The notes under the pieces were generated by a model. The model was not told the DNA's origin, searched no databases, and saw only the letters and a program-made list of their open reading frames with translations. Positions 60,714 through 64,000 of a stretch of 64,000 nt of DNA are shown here, one piece after another (position 1 is the first letter of the stretch; every line of letters starts with the position of its first letter). Source of the stretch: Parapusillimonas sp013416435 (GTDB lineage: Bacteria > Pseudomonadota > Gammaproteobacteria > Burkholderiales > Burkholderiaceae_B). The stretch spans positions 1,178,001-1,242,000 of the forward strand of contig NZ_CP197474.1 in NCBI RefSeq assembly GCF_052180245.1. The letters run 5' to 3'. The position numbers and the translations under genes were made by a program.

Positions 60714-61058
60714 ATGCAAAATCCTTCTTCCTGTCCGAAGTGCTCCATGGAGAACACCTATCCCGATGGCGAGCATTATATTTGTCCGGACTGTGCACAC
60801 GAGTGGCCAATCGTGGCGACCGATAACGGCGAAGCCGAAGACGAAGCCGCCGTGGTTCGAGACAGCAATAACAATCCATTGGGGGATGGCGATGCCGTTG
60901 TTCTTATCAAGGATCTCAAGGTGAAGGGTTCGTCGATCACGCTCAAGAAAGGCACCAAGGTGAAGAGCATACGGCTGATGTCCGGAGATCACGAAGTCGA
61001 CTGCAAAATCGACGGCGCAAGCTATATGCTGAAAGCGCAGTTTCTGAAGAAAGCCTAG
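60714..61058 (+). CDS. yjdM: YjdM/PhnA-family zinc ribbon protein
   Basis: A 114-residue protein: CPKCSMENTYPDGEHYICPDCAHEW (two CxxC pairs, about residues 8-33), then the PhnA domain VVRDSNNNPLGDGDAVVLIKDLKVKGSS and GTKVKSIRLM. The family was once linked to phosphonate breakdown, but YjdM function is not settled. Followed by an intrinsic terminator. Confidence 0.92.
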   Translation: MQNPSSCPKCSMENTYPDGEHYICPDCAHEWPIVATDNGEAEDEAAVVRDSNNNPLGDGDAVVLIKDLKVKGSSITLKKGTKVKSIRLMSGDHEVDCKIDGASYMLKAQFLKKA

Positions 61059-61100
61059 GGCCGAATAAAACGCTGTTTCAAAAACGCTGTTTCAAAAACT

Positions 61101-61137
61101 AAGGGCTTGCGCAACCTGTGCGTAAGCCCTTGTCTTT
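61101..61137. terminator. Strong terminator between yjdM and tRNA-Pro
   Basis: AAGGGCTTGCGCA (61101-61113) pairs with TGCGTAAGCCCTT (61119-61131) with one G-T pair, followed by GTCTTTT. It is preceded by a small tandem repeat of ACGCTGTTTCAAAA (about 61069-61098). On the minus strand it also lies directly after tRNA-Pro. Confidence 0.88.
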
Positions 61138-61151
61138 TACCTTGTTGTTTG

Positions 61152-61228
<77 letters not shown>

Positions 61229-61263
61229 AACGAACAACAGCCAGGCAGTATAGCATGAAAATA

Positions 61264-62844
61264 CTAGGCCGCATCGGCGGGCATGGCGTCTCCGGCCTCA
61301 TCGCCATGCCGTTCGACCAGTACCTTGGCAATGCGGCGTCCCTCCAGCTGCAAGACCTCGAAGCGGAAATGGCCGTGCGTCTGCTGAAAGCTCAGGTGGT
61401 CTCCCACGTCGGGCAACCGCCCGAATTGCCTGAGCAGATATCCGGCAACGGTGCTGTAGTCATCCGATTCGTCCATGAGGCCTTCGATTTCGAGGGATTG
61501 CTCGAAGTGGTGCAGGTCCGTGGCGCCGTCGACGATCCAGCGGTTTTCGCCGCTATGGATGATGTCGGGCGTCTCGTCCTCATCGGGAAAGTCTCCCGCG
61601 ATGGCTTCGAAGACATCGATGGGCGTGACCAGGCCCTCGACGGCACCGAACTCATTGATCACCATGACCAGTTGCCCTCGAGCGGATTTGAGCGTGTCGA
61701 TGAGGTCGAGAATCCGGACGGTTTCGTGAACAATGATGGGAGGGCGCAGCGCCCGCTGGTTCAGCGTCTTGCTTTGAAGGAGATCGGCAATGATGTCTTT
61801 GGCGCGGCCTATGCCGACGATGTCGTCCAGAGATCCCCGGCAGACGGGAAAGAATCCATGCGGAGTGCGCGTGACTTCTTCGCGTATGGTTTCCGGATCG
61901 TCCTCGATATTGATCCACGTGATGTCGGTGCGCGGCGTCATGATCGAATGCACCGTGCGGTCGGCCAGGCGCAGTACGCCGCTTACCATGTTGCGCTCTT
62001 CGACGCCGAAGGGCAGTTCGTCGGGAGGCTGCTCGGCTCCTTCGGCCGGAGCGTGTTCCGATAACGGCCGCTTGCCCAGCATGCGCAATATGCCCTCGGC
62101 GGTGCGCTCGCGCATGGGGCGATGGTCGTCGGCACTGAGCAGGTTGCGGCGGGCAACCTGGTTGAGCGCTTCGATGACGACGGAGAATCCGATCGCCGCG
62201 TACAGATACCCTTTGGGGACCTTGAAGCCGAAGCCTTCCGCCACGAGCGCGAAGCCGATCATCAGCAGGAATCCCAGGCACAGGATCACAACGGTCGGGT
62301 GGGCATTCACGAATCGGGTCAGGGGCTTGGAGGCGACCAGCATGATGCCGATGGCAATGATGACGGCGGCCATCATGACTTCCAGGTCATCCACCATGCC
62401 CACGGCCGTGATCACGGCGTCCAGGGAGAAGACCGCGTCGAGCACGACGATCTGGGTGACGATGACCCAGAAGCCGGCGTACATTCTCGATCCCGAAACG
62501 GCGTGGCTCTTGCCTTCCACGCGCTCGTGCATTTCCATGGTCGCCTTGAACACCAGGAAGAAGCCGCCCATGATGAGGATGAGGTCGCGGCCCGAGAAGG
62601 TGAGCGGGCCCAGGGAAAACAGCGGAGCCGTGAGCTTGAAGAGCCATGAGATGACCGACAGCAGGGCCAGGCGCATGATGAGCGCCAGGGACAACCCGAT
62701 GACGCGGGCGCGGTCGCGCTGTTGGGGCGGCAGCTTGTCCGCCAGGATGGCGATGAAGATCAGATTGTCGATGCCCAGAACGATTTCCAGGACCACCAAC
62801 GTTAATAAGCCGACCCATACGGACGGGTCAAGCAGCAACTCCAT
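61264..62844 (-). CDS. TerC-family membrane protein with CBS pair and CorC/HlyC domain
   Basis: A 526-residue protein of the YegH/YoaE type. Residues about 1-240 are a TerC domain with seven or so spans (LVVLEIVLGIDNLIFIAILADKLP, then DAVFSLDAVITAVGM, conserved Asp pairs). Next a CBS pair (about 300-425; SIMTPRTDITWINIEDD... and ALRPPIIVHETVRILDLIDTLK) and a CorC/HlyC domain (about 440-520). Probably an ion transporter or metal-efflux-coupled protein at the inner membrane. Confidence 0.9.
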   Translation of the reverse strand: MELLLDPSVWVGLLTLVVLEIVLGIDNLIFIAILADKLPPQQRDRARVIGLSLALIMRLALLSVISWLFKLTAPLFSLGPLTFSGRDLILIMGGFFLVFKATMEMHERVEGKSHAVSGSRMYAGFWVIVTQIVVLDAVFSLDAVITAVGMVDDLEVMMAAVIIAIGIMLVASKPLTRFVNAHPTVVILCLGFLLMIGFALVAEGFGFKVPKGYLYAAIGFSVVIEALNQVARRNLLSADDHRPMRERTAEGILRMLGKRPLSEHAPAEGAEQPPDELPFGVEERNMVSGVLRLADRTVHSIMTPRTDITWINIEDDPETIREEVTRTPHGFFPVCRGSLDDIVGIGRAKDIIADLLQSKTLNQRALRPPIIVHETVRILDLIDTLKSARGQLVMVINEFGAVEGLVTPIDVFEAIAGDFPDEDETPDIIHSGENRWIVDGATDLHHFEQSLEIEGLMDESDDYSTVAGYLLRQFGRLPDVGDHLSFQQTHGHFRFEVLQLEGRRIAKVLVERHGDEAGDAMPADAA

Positions 62845-62896
62845 CAGAGTTTCCTTTTCAGTTAGATGTCAGCATTGTATCGTGTTTGTATCCGGT

Positions 62897-64000
62897 TCAA
62901 GATCGGGCCTGCAGCTGCGGCAAGGTGTAGGCCCGCTTCTGATAGACCTGGCTGGGCCACAGCACGTGGGCCAATGCCTCTTGGGCGAGCGCTTCGTCAA
63001 GCGAAACCGGAGTGTAGCGTTCCGGGGCCTCGTAGCGGTATTGGGTGGGTGGCCTATGGGGCTCGAGCACCACCAGCATATCGTCTTTCAGGTAGCCGTA
63101 ATTTTCTCCGTACTGCATCATGGCGCGGCCCGGCGACGCCTGTGTCAGGTCGCGGCCTATCATGGGATGCTGCGTCGAAAGGCCGATCAGCGACAGCAAG
63201 GTGGTGGGCAGGTCTATCTGGCTGATCAGGCGGTCATCCTGCCTGGCCGGCACGTCGGCGCCCAGTATCAGCGCTGGAATGTGGAAATGCCTGAGAGGCA
63301 CCAGGTTAGCGCCAAAGACCCGGGAATCGTGATCGGCCACGATCAGGAATACCGTATTGTCCCAATATGCGGACTGGCGTGCGCGGTCGAAGAACTGGCC
63401 GATGGACCAGTCGGCGTAGCGCACGGTATTTTCGACTGTGGCGGGATTGCCGTCGGTCGCGATGCGTCCGGCGGGGTATTCCCAGGGAGAATGGTTGCTG
63501 ACCGAAAAAGCCAAGGCGAAAGTGGGTTCGTCGCCTTCGGTTTCAAGCAGGCGGTGCAGGCAGTTGAACATGTCTTCGTCGCTTGCGCCCCAGGTGCCCA
63601 CGAAGGCGGGGTCCTTGAATGTGGGCAGGTCGTGCAACTCGTCGAAGCCATTGCCCAGGAAGAAGCTCTTCATGTTGTCGAAGTGCGCTTCTCCTCCGTA
63701 GATGAAATGCGAACGGTATCCGTGCTGGCGCAGCGCTTGCGCCATGGTGAAGAAATTGCTCTGCGCGCCCGAAAGCCGCAGCGCGGCATCGGAGATGGTC
63801 GGGGGAAACCCCGCCACCACCGCCTCCAGCCCGCGGACTGAACGGGTGCCCGTCGCATAGGCGCGGGTGAAGTTCCAGGCGGACTTGGCCAATTCGTCCA
63901 GGCAGGGCGTGAGCCCGGCACCGCCCAGGTTGCCGACGTATTGCGCTCCCAGGCTTTCCTCCACGATCATGACGAGGTTGAGTGGCCGTTCGCGCGGTGT
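62897..64000 (-). CDS. LTA-synthase/phosphoglycerol-transferase-type sulfatase-fold protein, C-terminal part
   Basis: The gene runs in from the right edge; 367 residues are visible. RERPLNLVMIVEESLGAQYVG is the opening of the catalytic domain of LTA synthase/OpgB-like enzymes. The nucleophile region is YATGTRSVRGLEAVVAGFPPT, metal ligands occur in IVADHDSRVFG, and HFHIPALILG follows. These membrane enzymes move glycerol phosphate onto glycans such as osmoregulated periplasmic glucans. The N-terminal membrane part is missing from the window. Followed by no visible terminator. Confidence 0.88.
   Translation of the reverse strand, partial: TPRERPLNLVMIVEESLGAQYVGNLGGAGLTPCLDELAKSAWNFTRAYATGTRSVRGLEAVVAGFPPTISDAALRLSGAQSNFFTMAQALRQHGYRSHFIYGGEAHFDNMKSFFLGNGFDELHDLPTFKDPAFVGTWGASDEDMFNCLHRLLETEGDEPTFALAFSVSNHSPWEYPAGRIATDGNPATVENTVRYADWSIGQFFDRARQSAYWDNTVFLIVADHDSRVFGANLVPLRHFHIPALILGADVPARQDDRLISQIDLPTTLLSLIGLSTQHPMIGRDLTQASPGRAMMQYGENYGYLKDDMLVVLEPHRPPTQYRYEAPERYTPVSLDEALAQEALAHVLWPSQVYQKRAYTLPQLQARS

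Overview
The window reads as a high-GC betaproteobacterial chromosome, most likely family Alcaligenaceae (Bordetella, Achromobacter, Pusillimonas or Candidimonas type). This is inferred from gene order (ffs-dnaX-ybaB-recR, greA-yhbY-rlmE-ftsH-folP-glmM, pstSCAB with ppk and ppx) and from the Bordetella-like FtsH N-terminus. No genus can be fixed from the sequence alone.

Positions 1-5391 are one end of a prophage: the last codons of an intein and the C-terminus of a family A DNA polymerase, a sliding-clamp-like protein, a VRR-NUC nuclease, RdgC, an SNF2-type helicase, an excisionase-like protein and, convergent with them, a tyrosine integrase. The cassette stops just before a tRNA-Arg(CCU) gene. 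From there the window is host chromosome: a sulfatase lipoprotein, an FMN reductase and ung, then an intact IS1182-type element, a flavin reductase-like gene, ybaK and xerD.

Positions 13.5-25.9 kb hold a molybdate transport operon with a ModE operator and a convergent ModE-type regulator, an AddB-like/AddA-like recombination pair, the 4.5S RNA gene and dnaX-ybaB-recR. Positions 26-38 kb hold a NitT/TauT-type ABC importer, transaldolase, carAB, a short-chain dehydrogenase, a YchJ-family protein, a histidine phosphatase and a uracil/xanthine permease. Positions 38-44.3 kb are the conserved greA-yhbY-rlmE-ftsH-folP-glmM block. Positions 44.3-53.1 kb form a phosphate-stress neighbourhood: olsB (phosphate-free ornithine lipid), ppx and ppk (polyphosphate) and pstSCAB behind a good Pho box. 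No phoU follows pstB.

Positions 53.1-64 kb hold a patatin-family protein, a DoxX membrane protein, a stand-alone N-terminal fragment of an AMP-forming ligase, an MTA/SAH nucleosidase, a tightly overlapping thiolase / acyl-CoA synthetase / double PPC-domain operon, a spermidine-synthase-like protein, a PhnA/YjdM protein, tRNA-Pro(UGG), a TerC-CBS-CorC protein and the C-terminal part of an LTA-synthase-type phosphoglycerol transferase that runs off the right edge.

The most striking feature of the host part is a family of about 35 copies of a roughly 30-bp hairpin (arms GGGGTCAGACCCC and GGGGTCTGACCCC around about 4 bp). They sit in nearly a dozen intergenic clusters, preferentially at gene 3' ends. 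Several clusters are tandem arrays whose spacers are also repeated, some copies carry compensated arm changes, and one copy appears to be the 29-bp target duplicated by the IS1182-type element. The prophage and the 12.0-25.9 kb interval contain none.
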